From assembly GCA_963707435.1 (NCBI GenBank), contig CAVPPF010000002.1, positions 620,001-684,000 of the forward strand: DNA of 64,000 nucleotides. The letters are read 5' to 3'. Every line of letters starts with the position of its first letter. Position 1 is the first letter of the stretch. The notes beneath the pieces are model-generated. The model had not been told where the DNA came from. It ran no database searches and saw only the letters and a list, made by a program, of their open reading frames with translations. The position numbers and the translations under genes were made by a program. Shown here in pieces: positions 45,383 to 53,630 of the stretch. Source of the DNA: UBA4744 sp963707435. Lineage in GTDB: Bacteria > Actinomycetota > Acidimicrobiia > Spongiisociales > UBA4744.

Positions 45383-46420
45383 CTACTGCGGAGTAATGCC
45401 GAGCCGATCCAGGGGCAGGCCTTCGGAGTCGGTGATCAGGGCGGCGAGGTCGTCCAGGCTGGTCGGAGTCTTGGGGCGCCAGGGAACGGTGGCGACCTCG
45501 GTCTTCCAGAGCGCGGCGAATTCCTTGCGCACCTCGGTCTGGCGGTGGGCTTCGGCTCCCCACCGGGCCAGGTTCTCAACCAGGACACCGTCGGTGGGGG
45601 GCTTCGGGCTGTACCACCCGGCGGGCAGCACACGGTTGAAAACCACCGAGTCCGGGTCCGGGACCTTGTCCGGCAGCTCCCGGTAGAAGCGGGCGGCCTC
45701 CAGGAGCGGGGCAGGATCGGCGGTCGTCACCACCACCGTCCGGGCATCGCGGAAATGCTGCTCCATCTGGACTGCACGCCGGGCGAGGCCGTCGTACATG
45801 GTGCGCATGTCCATCAAGAAATCCGCAACCCGCTCGAGCAGATCGGATCCGAGGGCCGCACCGGCGATGCGGAGCGCGGGCCGGGCAGTGAGGCTGAAGA
45901 TCGCTCGCCGTCCCGGAAGGGCCCCGCCGGTGAGCCAGCGAAGCAGCCGGCCGCCGACCAGATCGCGCATCTCTGCCGGAGCGGAGAAGAACTCGATGCC
46001 ACCGGCCGCCGGGGGTGTGTCGATCACAACCAGATCCCACGCCCGCGTCTCGACGTAGTTCGCCATCTCCTCGGCGGAGGCATACGACTGACTGGCCGGG
46101 AAGTGCTGGGTGGCAGCTTCGAAGAACGGGTTGTCGACCAACCGGTCTGCCACATCGGCAGGGGCGTGGCGATGGGCGATGGCTTTCCACGAAGCCGGGG
46201 CGTCGAGCATGGCGGCCCACAGATTGGGTTCATCTTTGTGGGGGGTTGGTTCGGAGCCGAGGTTCTTGAGGCCCAGGGCTGTAGCCAGTCGCTTGGCCGG
46301 GTCGATGGTCACCACCAGCGTTCGGACCCCGGAGCGAGCGGCGGTGACGGCCAGTGCTGCCGAGAGTGTGGTCTTGCCAACGCCGCCGCCGCCGGTCACG
46401 AGGATCACCTTGGATGTCAT
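45383..46420 (-). CDS. ArsA-like ATPase, second of a pair (BagB-like)
   Basis: 345 residues, SIMIBI-class ATPase. Walker A is GGGGVGKTT: the P-loop lysine is present but the signature lysine of deviant Walker A motifs is glycine. The second nucleotide-site strand TIDPAKRLATALG is normal; switch segment VVIDTPPAAGGIEFF follows. The pair resembles Rv3679-Rv3680 of Mycobacterium tuberculosis, ATPases of the ArsA/Get3 type. Its start overlaps the upstream partner's stop (ATGA). No arsenic genes are nearby, so arsenite export is unlikely. Confidence 0.85.
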   Translation of the reverse strand: MTSKVILVTGGGGVGKTTLSAALAVTAARSGVRTLVVTIDPAKRLATALGLKNLGSEPTPHKDEPNLWAAMLDAPASWKAIAHRHAPADVADRLVDNPFFEAATQHFPASQSYASAEEMANYVETRAWDLVVIDTPPAAGGIEFFSAPAEMRDLVGGRLLRWLTGGALPGRRAIFSLTARPALRIAGAALGSDLLERVADFLMDMRTMYDGLARRAVQMEQHFRDARTVVVTTADPAPLLEAARFYRELPDKVPDPDSVVFNRVLPAGWYSPKPPTDGVLVENLARWGAEAHRQTEVRKEFAALWKTEVATVPWRPKTPTSLDDLAALITDSEGLPLDRLGITPQ

Positions 46421-47274
46421 GCTTCACCCCAGATGTCGGCCAGCCGGGCGGCTACTTCCGGGGGCGTGTGCAGCCCGAACAGGAAGGGGAGCTGAATATC
46501 CGGGGGCAAATCGGCCAGCCATTTCTGCTGCTCCTCGCGGAGCGTCTGGTGCATGACGGCAGCTTCCCGGAGGGGACCGGGACCGGCCCCGTTGATCTGT
46601 TTGGTGGTCGCTTCGAGCGCCGGGAGAATACGATTCGCCGCAACCAGGGGAGACCCGGTCACGTGGTGCTCCTCGAGCCAGGTCAGAGCTTCTCTCGTTT
46701 CGGTGATCGGGAGTTCTTCGGCCAGCGTGACGAGCAGCATCGCACTCACGGACGGGTCGGCCAGCAGCTCGATCATCCAGTCCGCTTGCTGGCGGACCTT
46801 GCCGACCGGAACCAGTTCGGTCACCGTCTGCGGTGCTCGGAGGTGGGATCCGATCTGCCCGAGGGGAGGACCGTCGGCGATGACCAGGTCCCAGGCGTCT
46901 CTCCTAACCTCCCAGAGCACCTTGCCCATGGTGACGACTTCGCGAATTCCCGGCGCGGTCGAGGCCAGAGCATCGAACGCTCGAGCTATCGGCCCCATGC
47001 GGGTGACCTTCGGCACGCCCAGCTGGACCTTCAGGTACTCATTGAGAGCGGCCGGGCGGTGAATCGCCAGCGCGTGGAGGCCGGGACGGATCTCGCGGGC
47101 TTCATAGTCGAGTCGTTCTCTACCCAGGTGCAGCGCCAGTCCGGTCTGGTCCGTCATGGCCACGGCCAGGACTCGTTTGCCGAGGTGCACGGCCCGGAGC
47201 GCCAACGCCGCGGTCACGGCCGAGCGGCCCACTCCACCCTTCCCGGTGACGATGATCAGCCGACGTTCAAGCAT
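46417..47274 (-). CDS. ArsA-like ATPase, first of a pair (BagA-like)
   Basis: 285 residues. Walker A is GKGGVGRSA: the signature lysine is kept but the P-loop lysine, needed for phosphate binding, is arginine. The A' motif is also changed (MTDQTGLALHLG). This points to weak or absent ATPase activity on its own. ATG 47274 has TAACCT 8 nt upstream. Its partner follows in an ATGA overlap, suggesting equal synthesis and a heterodimer. Confidence 0.82.
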   Translation of the reverse strand: MLERRLIIVTGKGGVGRSAVTAALALRAVHLGKRVLAVAMTDQTGLALHLGRERLDYEAREIRPGLHALAIHRPAALNEYLKVQLGVPKVTRMGPIARAFDALASTAPGIREVVTMGKVLWEVRRDAWDLVIADGPPLGQIGSHLRAPQTVTELVPVGKVRQQADWMIELLADPSVSAMLLVTLAEELPITETREALTWLEEHHVTGSPLVAANRILPALEATTKQINGAGPGPLREAAVMHQTLREEQQKWLADLPPDIQLPFLFGLHTPPEVAARLADIWGEA

Positions 47275-47282
47275 CGGTCCGG

Positions 47283-47288
47283 AGGTTA
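47283..47288 (-). promoter_or_regulatory. -10 box (TAACCT), leaderless type
   Basis: TAACCT on the minus strand, 8 nt before ATG 47274. Confidence 0.4.
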
Positions 47289-47378
47289 GTGCAACAGGCG
47301 ATCGGGCTTGAGCGGACTCCCGCAAGGCTGCGGCCGGTTGCGATAGCCTCAACTGGTGCAACGTACCTGGAGGTGACC

Positions 47379-47591
47379 ATGGCGGAGTTCGACGTAGATG
47401 CCTTTGTCCGGCGGTTCCGGGAGCGGGCCGAGGCGGTCAAAGATAGGGGCGTACCGCCGGTGGCAGGCGAGGAGCGCCGGCGCTTCATCGAACAAGCGGA
47501 GAGGGACTACCTCGACTACTCGCTGGTTGGTTCCTCGAAGTGGGAAGTCAACGACGACTGCCTGGTGCTCAGGATCCCCCTGAAGAAGTGA
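47379..47591 (+). CDS. Small protein of unknown function
   Basis: 70 residues, ATG 47379 with a strong GGAGGTG ribosome-binding site. Charged helix-rich N-terminal half (FVRRFRERAEAVKDRG) and a short strand-forming C-terminus ending in LRIPLKK. It is divergent from the ArsA-like pair. The stop codon is part of the heptamer-repeat hairpin. Family not recognised. Confidence 0.7.
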   Translation: MAEFDVDAFVRRFRERAEAVKDRGVPPVAGEERRRFIEQAERDYLDYSLVGSSKWEVNDDCLVLRIPLKK

Positions 47592-47667
47592 GTACTCAGT
47601 ATTCAGTACTCAGTACCCGGTACGTAGGTACCAGGAAATGGGTACTGGGTACTAGCTACTGAGTGCT
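47591..47667. repeat. Heptamer-repeat hairpin between convergent genes
   Basis: 77 nt that read as eleven consecutive heptamers: the first four are AGTAYYC variants (AGTACTC, AGTATTC, AGTACTC, AGTACCC) and the eighth and ninth are GGGTACT, their complement. The arms 47591-47618 and 47640-47667 pair along 28 bp with 23 matches; most mismatches are G-T wobbles in one strand. The loop contains a GGTACC palindrome. The element supplies the last base of one gene's stop and the last codons of the ThyX-like gene, so it may act as a two-way terminator. Confidence 0.75.
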
Positions 47668-49275
47668 TCTTCTCATTTCGGCTTTGCGTTCTGATTCGAG
47701 CCGTTCCAGGTCCGTGTCGCTGTAGTCGACGAACTGCATCGCGTCGGCGATCCGGTGGTGGCCGGCCACCTCGCGAATCTGGCGGTGCATCTCCTGGCAC
47801 ACGGTGCGGTATCCGCGGTGTCCCGACGGCTGGGTGCGGAGTTCGATGAGATGGAAGGCTTCCCGGGCGTTCATCTGCATGACGAACCTGACGTTGAAGG
47901 CGAAGGGCACCACGTACTGGGCTACGTCGATGCCGAATTCCGGGCGGACCTTCTCATAGAAGCCGGCCGCTCGTTCCATGGCCGATTGCCAGATACCGGT
48001 GAGCGAAGGCTCGACCTCGGCGAGTTCGACCGGGGTGTCGTACCCGAGGCGAGCCGAAAGCGGCTGCCATTCGAGGGTCAGCAGCCGGTGCCGCTGAAGG
48101 TCCCGGAAGGCCCCGTAGTCGCACAGGATGTCAAACCGGTATGAGATTCGTTCCATCCCGCGTCCGGGCTTGTGCCGGCGATTGCCGCGTTCGCCGACGT
48201 AGGCCGAGATGATCCGTGCCTTCTCGTCGCTCGGCATGCGTTCGGCGATACGGGCCAGCTGGTCGTCGGGCAGGTCGCTGACGGCGTAGAGGGCAGCTGC
48301 GACGAGTCTCGTCTCGGCATCCGGGTCGAAGTCCGTGAGGGTTACCGTCGTCCGATCCTCCGGCTCTTCCGGCAGGCGGGCGGCGATCCCGCGCATGTCC
48401 TCCAGTATCTCCGCTTGGTAGTTCGAAGCGAGTACGCCCCGGTCGGGCAGGTCGACGCGTCGCAGAAACGCGGGGATGATCTTGCGCAGCTCCTCCAGCA
48501 TCATCACCCCGTACGCACGGACCTCCTCGAGGGGATGGGCCTGCATGCGCAGGAGCGACATCTCGTAGGCTTGGCCGGTCCCGTAGATCCCGACGTTGGA
48601 CAGCGTTGCGGCCGGCAACAACCCGCGGGCCGTATCGCAGGCCTTCGCCCGGATCGTCGATTTCCAGACGAATTGAGAGTCGCCGTCCTGTTTCGGAAAT
48701 CGCTCCTCAAAGAACTCCGTCATCGTGCCAACCACGCGTGAGTACGTTTCGAACAACCAGTCCATGTACGTGGTGTACTCGGCCGCGAGGGGCGACGCGG
48801 CTATCTCTGGAGGTACCCGGTAGCGGTACCGCTCACCCAGCTTGGTGTCGTAGTAGATGTAGCGGGTGCTTTGTTCCAGGTAGGAAGCGAGGCGCCCCCA
48901 CTCGAGGACCTTGGTGAGCACGTTCGACGCTTGCTCGACGGCCAGGTGCACACCGCCGAGCTGGGCAACGGAGTCGTCGCCGTACTCGAAGAACACCCGG
49001 TCGTACAACTGTTCGGCGCGCCTCATGTTGATGAGTGGGTCGTCGCCTGCCAGCTGCGCGGCAATCGTCTCGATCCCGGTCTCGGGGTTGGCCATGAACT
49101 CGTCGAGAAACAGCCGTCGCACCGACTTCGAACTGCGGCTGTACCGGGCGAACAGGGCGCCTTTGACAACCTCGGGAAGGTTGATGAGTCCGAAGACGGG
49201 ACGGTCGGTGTTGGTGAAGAATCGAGCCAGGATGGCGGTCTCGGCGTCGGTGAACGGCTCTTGAAAATGCTCCAC
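47656..49275 (-). CDS. Two-domain ThyX-like protein
   Basis: 539 residues, about twice the normal ThyX length, with two Thy1-like halves. Flavin-dependent thymidylate synthase carries RHRxxSxNExSxR; the second half has a changed version, RHRLLTLEWQPLSAR, and the first half only a remnant (RYSRSSKSVRR). It may be a divergent or non-catalytic member; its own thymidylate synthase role is doubtful. GTG 49275 fits a leaderless start 9 nt after TACAAT; no ribosome-binding site is present. Confidence 0.75.
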   Translation of the reverse strand: MEHFQEPFTDAETAILARFFTNTDRPVFGLINLPEVVKGALFARYSRSSKSVRRLFLDEFMANPETGIETIAAQLAGDDPLINMRRAEQLYDRVFFEYGDDSVAQLGGVHLAVEQASNVLTKVLEWGRLASYLEQSTRYIYYDTKLGERYRYRVPPEIAASPLAAEYTTYMDWLFETYSRVVGTMTEFFEERFPKQDGDSQFVWKSTIRAKACDTARGLLPAATLSNVGIYGTGQAYEMSLLRMQAHPLEEVRAYGVMMLEELRKIIPAFLRRVDLPDRGVLASNYQAEILEDMRGIAARLPEEPEDRTTVTLTDFDPDAETRLVAAALYAVSDLPDDQLARIAERMPSDEKARIISAYVGERGNRRHKPGRGMERISYRFDILCDYGAFRDLQRHRLLTLEWQPLSARLGYDTPVELAEVEPSLTGIWQSAMERAAGFYEKVRPEFGIDVAQYVVPFAFNVRFVMQMNAREAFHLIELRTQPSGHRGYRTVCQEMHRQIREVAGHHRIADAMQFVDYSDTDLERLESERKAEMRRSTQ

Positions 49276-49284
49276 GGCCGGGTG

Positions 49285-49290
49285 ATTGTA
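49285..49290 (-). promoter_or_regulatory. -10 box (TACAAT), leaderless type
   Basis: TACAAT on the minus strand, five of six to TATAAT, 9 nt before GTG 49275. Confidence 0.5.
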
Positions 49291-49313
49291 CAAGCAGCGG
49301 AACCCGGAGGCGG

Positions 49314-49319
49314 TACGCT
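49314..49319 (+). promoter_or_regulatory. -10 box (TACGCT), leaderless type
   Basis: TACGCT 8 nt before ATG 49328, identical to the box before the Nudix gene. Confidence 0.4.
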
Positions 49320-49327
49320 CCCGTTTG

Positions 49328-49630
49328 ATGAGTGTGATCTGGCTTCGAATCATCGTCGGCGTCTTGTTGGTCGCAGTGATCCTCGTGTCCGTGGTGCCGC
49401 TGCTCGTCCTCCTCGACCTCGCCCAGGGCGGGGGCGGTTACGGGATGTGCCCGGACGGGCTGCAGGGCTGCGAAGTGCCCTATACCGGCTGGCTCGAACT
49501 GGCTGCCGGACTCGTCCTCGTGATCTTCGGGCTGATTGCGTTGTTGCGGCTGACCATGAAGGTGGTGCGCCGTGAGGAACGACGCCGGCAGGCCGTGGAG
49601 CAGTCCGGCAGCATCAATGGGCCGGTGTGA
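49328..49630 (+). CDS. Small two-helix membrane protein
   Basis: 100 residues. Helices at about 5-27 and 53-77 flank an exposed loop with two cysteines (GMCPDGLQGCEVPY), followed by a basic tail. No family recognised. The 3' end overlaps the convergent EamA gene by 17 nt. Confidence 0.65.
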   Translation: MSVIWLRIIVGVLLVAVILVSVVPLLVLLDLAQGGGGYGMCPDGLQGCEVPYTGWLELAAGLVLVIFGLIALLRLTMKVVRREERRRQAVEQSGSINGPV

Positions 49631-50495
49631 CCGCCTCCGCAGCAGGCAGCGCATCCCGATCGTCGGTGTTGGCCAGCACCAGGTAGATGCCGGTCAAGAT
49701 CAGCGCCGCCCCGACCCAACCCCGGGTGTCGAGCTGCTCGGACAGGATCCACGCGGCAAAACCGGCGGCAAAGGCCGGTTCGAGGGCGAGGATGATGGCC
49801 GTGCGGGATGGTCCGATCACCGTTTGTGACCAGACCTGCAGCAGGAATGCCCCGCCGCTCACCACCAGACCGGTGATCAACAGGGCGGACGCCACTTCTC
49901 CGTCCGGCAGGGGGAATCCTTCGATGAGGGCGGAGCCGCCCAGCGCCAGCAGGGCGGTCACGAGGAGCTGGATGGCGGTGAACGGGATGACGGGATGGCG
50001 AACCGCCACCCGGGCCAACACCACGATGTGGCCGGCAAAGGCGATCGCGCAGCCGACGGTCAAGAGATCGCCTGCAGCGAGGGTCACTCCATCTTTGACG
50101 GTCAGCAACCCCAATCCGACGAAGGCAACCACCGTGCCGGCGATGGTGCCGGCACCGACCCCGTGTCGGGCGACCGCCGCTGCCAGCAACGGCGTGAACA
50201 CCACATACAACCCGGTGATCAACCCCGAATTGGATGCACTCGTCTCGGCGAGTCCGGCAGTTTGGAGGGCGAAACCGGCAAACAGCAGAACGCCCGTCGC
50301 CAGACCATCCCGCCAGATCGACCGTCCCCGGGGGACACCCAGCATCAAGAGCGCTACCGCGCCGATCAGGAAGCGCCAGCCGACGAAGGCCAGTGGAGGG
50401 AGCACCGCCACTGCCTCCTTGACGACAACGAAGGTGGCTCCAAAGAGCAGCGCAGCAAGTGCCAGGGCGATGTAAGCAACCGATGGGCGGCGCAT
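49614..50495 (-). CDS. EamA/DMT-family transporter
   Basis: 293 residues, ten predicted membrane helices in two EamA repeats (the first around FGATFVVVKEAVAVLPPLAF, the second near LALEPAFAAGFAAWILSEQL). Drug/metabolite exporter superfamily; substrate unknown. ATG 50495 is preceded by GAGG. It follows the thioesterase gene closely and may be cotranscribed with it and xpt. Confidence 0.88.
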   Translation of the reverse strand: MRRPSVAYIALALAALLFGATFVVVKEAVAVLPPLAFVGWRFLIGAVALLMLGVPRGRSIWRDGLATGVLLFAGFALQTAGLAETSASNSGLITGLYVVFTPLLAAAVARHGVGAGTIAGTVVAFVGLGLLTVKDGVTLAAGDLLTVGCAIAFAGHIVVLARVAVRHPVIPFTAIQLLVTALLALGGSALIEGFPLPDGEVASALLITGLVVSGGAFLLQVWSQTVIGPSRTAIILALEPAFAAGFAAWILSEQLDTRGWVGAALILTGIYLVLANTDDRDALPAAEAVTPAH

Positions 50496-50502
50496 GGGAC
50501 GG

Positions 50503-50973
50503 CTACCTCGCAGAGATGTGCTCGGCGAGCAGATCTCCGACTTCGACCGTCGCAACGTAGAGGCCCCGGCCGGTGACCGAAGGCTGGTCGTCCGTGAGCA
50601 ATTCGCCGGAGACCCGGATGCGGCGGCCGGATACGTCATCCACTCTGCCCCGAACACAGAGGGGCCGGTCGCTGGTGAGCGGCGACCGGTAGCGCAGGTC
50701 CAGTCGGGCGGTCACCGACATCAGCCCGAGGTTGAGAATGCCCGCCCAGGCGAGAATCTCGTCGAGGGCGGTGGCCGCCACCCCACCGTGCAGCGACCCG
50801 ACAAAGCCCCGGTAGTCGGAGCGGGGCGTGAACCACGCTTCAACCGTGCCGTCCGTCAGGGAGAACTGGTCGAGGTGCAGTCCGATCGGATTCTTGCGCC
50901 CGCAGGCGAAGCAGCCGTCGTCGTAGTGTTTCCGCACCCGATCGACGAGATCGGCGATGTTCTCACTCGGCAA
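50503..50973 (-). CDS. PaaI-like hotdog-fold thioesterase
   Basis: 156 residues. The hotdog motif HGGVAATALDEILAWAG is the PaaI-type active-site helix, where HGG and the aspartate/glutamate shape the catalytic pocket. Two cysteines near the N-terminus (CFACGRKNPIGL) are common in this subclass. Acts on an acyl-CoA; the substrate is unknown. Its 5' end overlaps xpt by 11 nt. Confidence 0.85.
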   Translation of the reverse strand: MPSENIADLVDRVRKHYDDGCFACGRKNPIGLHLDQFSLTDGTVEAWFTPRSDYRGFVGSLHGGVAATALDEILAWAGILNLGLMSVTARLDLRYRSPLTSDRPLCVRGRVDDVSGRRIRVSGELLTDDQPSVTGRGLYVATVEVGDLLAEHISAR

Positions 50974-51526
50974 GCCGGACCTCGCCGTTTGCCAGCGACT
51001 CGACCTGAACCAACGACCGGACCGGCCAACCGTGCGCTTCGAGGCGGGATCGGCCCTCCGTGAAGGTCTTCTCGATAACGAAGGCCATCATCAGCACCGT
51101 GCACCCGGCTTCCTCGGTGATCTCACCGAGAGCCTCGGCGGTTCTCCCGCCGGCCAGGAAGTCATCGACCACGGCTACCCGGAGCCCGGCCTCGAGCACG
51201 TGACGGGCGACCTCCACCCGGTATTCGGTTCCTTTGGTTGGTGATGCGACTTCGCGGGAGAACGTGTAGCGGCCGCCGGGCCCGAGATACTTCTTGGCAT
51301 ACACGATCGGGAGATCCATTTCGATCCCGGCGGCCAGCGCAGGCGGAATGCCGCTCGCTTCCGCAGTGAGGAGCAAGTCCACCTCCAGGGGACCGAGCAG
51401 CGCCGCCAGGTGGCGGCCGACACCGGCCATCAGGGCAGGCTCAACCCGGTGATTGAGAAACCGGTCGACCTTCAGGATGGGGCCGTCCACGGTCGCGAAC
51501 GATTCGATGGCAGTTCGGAGATCCAC
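50963..51526 (-). CDS. xpt: Xanthine phosphoribosyltransferase
   Basis: 187 residues. Converts xanthine and PRPP to XMP in purine salvage. Closely follows the Bacillus Xpt pattern: ILKVDRFLNHRVEPALM near the N-terminus, PRPP loop VAVVDDFLAGGRTAEAL, and C-terminal FVIEKTFTEGRSRL. GTG 51526 is chosen over ATG 51535 because TACGAT (51534-51539) sits 7 nt before it and covers that ATG. No purine riboswitch is visible. Confidence 0.9.
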   Translation of the reverse strand: MDLRTAIESFATVDGPILKVDRFLNHRVEPALMAGVGRHLAALLGPLEVDLLLTAEASGIPPALAAGIEMDLPIVYAKKYLGPGGRYTFSREVASPTKGTEYRVEVARHVLEAGLRVAVVDDFLAGGRTAEALGEITEEAGCTVLMMAFVIEKTFTEGRSRLEAHGWPVRSLVQVESLANGEVRLAE

Positions 51527-51533
51527 GGGGTGC

Positions 51534-51539
51534 ATCGTA
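51534..51539 (-). promoter_or_regulatory. -10 box (TACGAT), leaderless type
   Basis: TACGAT on the minus strand, 7 nt before GTG 51526. It overlaps an in-frame ATG, arguing for the GTG start. Confidence 0.45.
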
Positions 51540-51609
51540 CCGTGCCGCGGCGTCCGGTCCACTTCCGGTTCTGGTGCCGGCCCGGATGAGCCGGTCGAGG
51601 CAGGGCCGC

Positions 51610-51615
51610 TACCAT
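51610..51615 (+). promoter_or_regulatory. -10 box (TACCAT), leaderless type
   Basis: TACCAT 8 nt before GTG 51624, divergent from xpt. Confidence 0.4.
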
Positions 51616-51623
51616 CGCTCGCC

Positions 51624-52310
51624 GTGACCCAACCTCGACGGCGCGCTGATGGAACCCGGCCGACTCCGGCGGAGCGAGGCCATGCCCGGCGTATCCGGAA
51701 CCGCCTGTGGAGCCGCTACCCGTCCATTGCCACCGCGCTCGAGTACGCCCGGCCGTGGGAATTGCTGGTGGCGACCGTCATCTCTGCTCAAACAACGGAC
51801 GAGAACGTCAACCGGGCCACGCCGGAGTTGTTTCGCCGCTACCCGGACCCGGTGGCGCTTGCACACGCAGACCCTGCTGAGGTCGAAAAGGTGATCTTCT
51901 CGACGGGTTTCTACCGGCAGAAGACCAGGTCGATCATCGATCTTTCGCGTGACCTGATCGAGCGATTCGACGGAGTGGTTCCGAGAACCATCGACGAGCT
52001 CGTGCAGCTGCGGGGCGTCGGACGAAAGACTGCCAGCGTTGTCCTCGCCGAGGCTTTCGGGAAGCAGGCGATCGCGGTGGACACGCATGTGCGAAGACTC
52101 TCCAACAGACTGGGACTGTCGAAGAACTCAAACCCCGACAAGATCGAGATCGATCTCAAGGCGGTCTTCCCGCCGTCCGACTGGGGAGGTCTGTCCATGC
52201 GGCTCATCCAGTACGGGCGGGACGTATGCATCGCCCGGGTCCCCCGGTGTTTCGAGTGTGACCTGATCGACGTGTGCCCGTTCCCGGACAAAACGTCGCC
52301 GGTGAAGTGA
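51624..52310 (+). CDS. nth: Endonuclease III
   Basis: 228 residues. Bifunctional glycosylase/AP lyase for oxidised pyrimidines. The helix-hairpin-helix QLRGVGRKTASVVLAEAFG holds the catalytic lysine, and the aspartate is in AVDTHVRRLSNRLGL. The 4Fe-4S loop at the C-terminus is complete: C-x6-C-x2-C-x5-C (CIARVPRCFECDLIDVC). The longer N-terminus is basic and disordered. Confidence 0.94.
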   Translation: MTQPRRRADGTRPTPAERGHARRIRNRLWSRYPSIATALEYARPWELLVATVISAQTTDENVNRATPELFRRYPDPVALAHADPAEVEKVIFSTGFYRQKTRSIIDLSRDLIERFDGVVPRTIDELVQLRGVGRKTASVVLAEAFGKQAIAVDTHVRRLSNRLGLSKNSNPDKIEIDLKAVFPPSDWGGLSMRLIQYGRDVCIARVPRCFECDLIDVCPFPDKTSPVK

Positions 52311-52319
52311 TCGCGGCCG

Positions 52320-53630
52320 ATGGAGCGTAGATCGTACGATCGCCAGATCTTGCGACTGGCCATTCCGGCGCTGGGCGCCCTGGCTGCCGACCCGCTGGTT
52401 TCCCTGGTCGACACAGCCTTCGTGGGGCGCCTGGGCGCAACCGAATTGGGAGGGCTGGGGGTCAATGCCGCGGTGTTCGCCGTTGCGTTCGCTCTGTTCA
52501 GCTTCCTCGCCTACGGCACGACGCCCCTCGTCGCTGCCGCCTGGGGGAGGGGAGACCGGGACGAGGTGAGCCGGGTCGTCACCCAGGCGATCGGATTGGC
52601 CATCGCCATCGGTGTGACGGCGACCATCGTCCTCGAGCTGATGTGGCAGCCGTTGCTGCGCGTCATGCAGGCCGGTCCCGATCTGTTCGAACCGGCCGGC
52701 GAGTACTTGCGCATCCGGGCACTGGCCGCGCCCGCCGTGCTGCTCGTCACCGTCGGTCACGGAGCGTACCGGGGCATGCAGGACACGCGAACCCCGCTGG
52801 TAGTGACGCTTGGTCTCAATCTGATCAACCTCGTGGGCGATCCTCTCCTCATCTTTGTTGCCGGATGGGGCTTGCGCGGCGCGGCCGTCGCCACGGTCCT
52901 AGCGCAGTGGGTGGGAGCGTTGTGGTTCCTCGTCCTGCTGAACCGGCGGCGCCGTGAGCTGGACGTGGCGGTTCGCATGCCCCGCCTCGCAGAGTTCCGC
53001 CCGCTGGCGAGGGCCGGAACGGAGTTGATCGCTAGAACTGCCGGCCTGCTCGCCGTCTTCACCGTCGCTACCGCAGTTGCCGCCCGGGTGGGTGCGGTCA
53101 CCGTGGCTGCCCATCAAATCGCCGCCCAGGTATGGCTCTTCCTGGCGCTGGTCGTCGACTCCCTGGCGATCGCCGGGCAAGCTCTCGTCGGCCGCTACCT
53201 GGGAGCCGGAGAAGCCGGAGCAGCCCGGACCGTCGCGAACCGGATGCTGCAGTGGGGGTTCGGCCTGGGAGTGGTGCTCGGGCTGGCCTTCTGGTTTCTG
53301 GGGCCGGTGCTCCCCAGGCTGTTCACCGATGATCCGGAGATCGTCGCGTTGGTTGCCGGGGTCATGCCGTTCGTGGCTGTGCTGCAGCCCATCGGAGCGC
53401 TGGTTTTCGTGTGGGACGGGATCTTCATGGGGGCCCGCCAGTTCCGGTTCCTCATGGTTTCGACCCTGGCGGCGGCGACCGGAGCGGGCGTTGTGATGAT
53501 CATGACCGTAGCGGGCGACTGGGGACTCACGGGTGTGTGGTGGGGCATCACCGCGTTGATGGTCGGCCGGCTCGGTCTGCTGGCGATGCGCTACAGGACG
53601 GCGTTCGTCGATTCCACGTCAAGCACCTGA
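52320..53630 (+). CDS. MATE-family multidrug efflux protein
   Basis: 436 residues, twelve predicted membrane helices in two related halves. The opening ILRLAIPALGALAADPLVSLVDTAFVGRLG is typical of MATE (DinF-like) antiporters, which export cationic compounds in exchange for H+ or Na+. Starts 10 nt after nth, so probably in the same transcript. Its 3' end overlaps the convergent MFS gene by 40 nt. Confidence 0.9.
   Translation: MERRSYDRQILRLAIPALGALAADPLVSLVDTAFVGRLGATELGGLGVNAAVFAVAFALFSFLAYGTTPLVAAAWGRGDRDEVSRVVTQAIGLAIAIGVTATIVLELMWQPLLRVMQAGPDLFEPAGEYLRIRALAAPAVLLVTVGHGAYRGMQDTRTPLVVTLGLNLINLVGDPLLIFVAGWGLRGAAVATVLAQWVGALWFLVLLNRRRRELDVAVRMPRLAEFRPLARAGTELIARTAGLLAVFTVATAVAARVGAVTVAAHQIAAQVWLFLALVVDSLAIAGQALVGRYLGAGEAGAARTVANRMLQWGFGLGVVLGLAFWFLGPVLPRLFTDDPEIVALVAGVMPFVAVLQPIGALVFVWDGIFMGARQFRFLMVSTLAAATGAGVVMIMTVAGDWGLTGVWWGITALMVGRLGLLAMRYRTAFVDSTSST

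Noticed and set aside
45383..47274. Arsenite efflux operon
   Set aside because: The ATPases lack arsenic-binding cysteines and no arsB, arsC or arsR lies nearby; BagA/BagB-like is the better fit.
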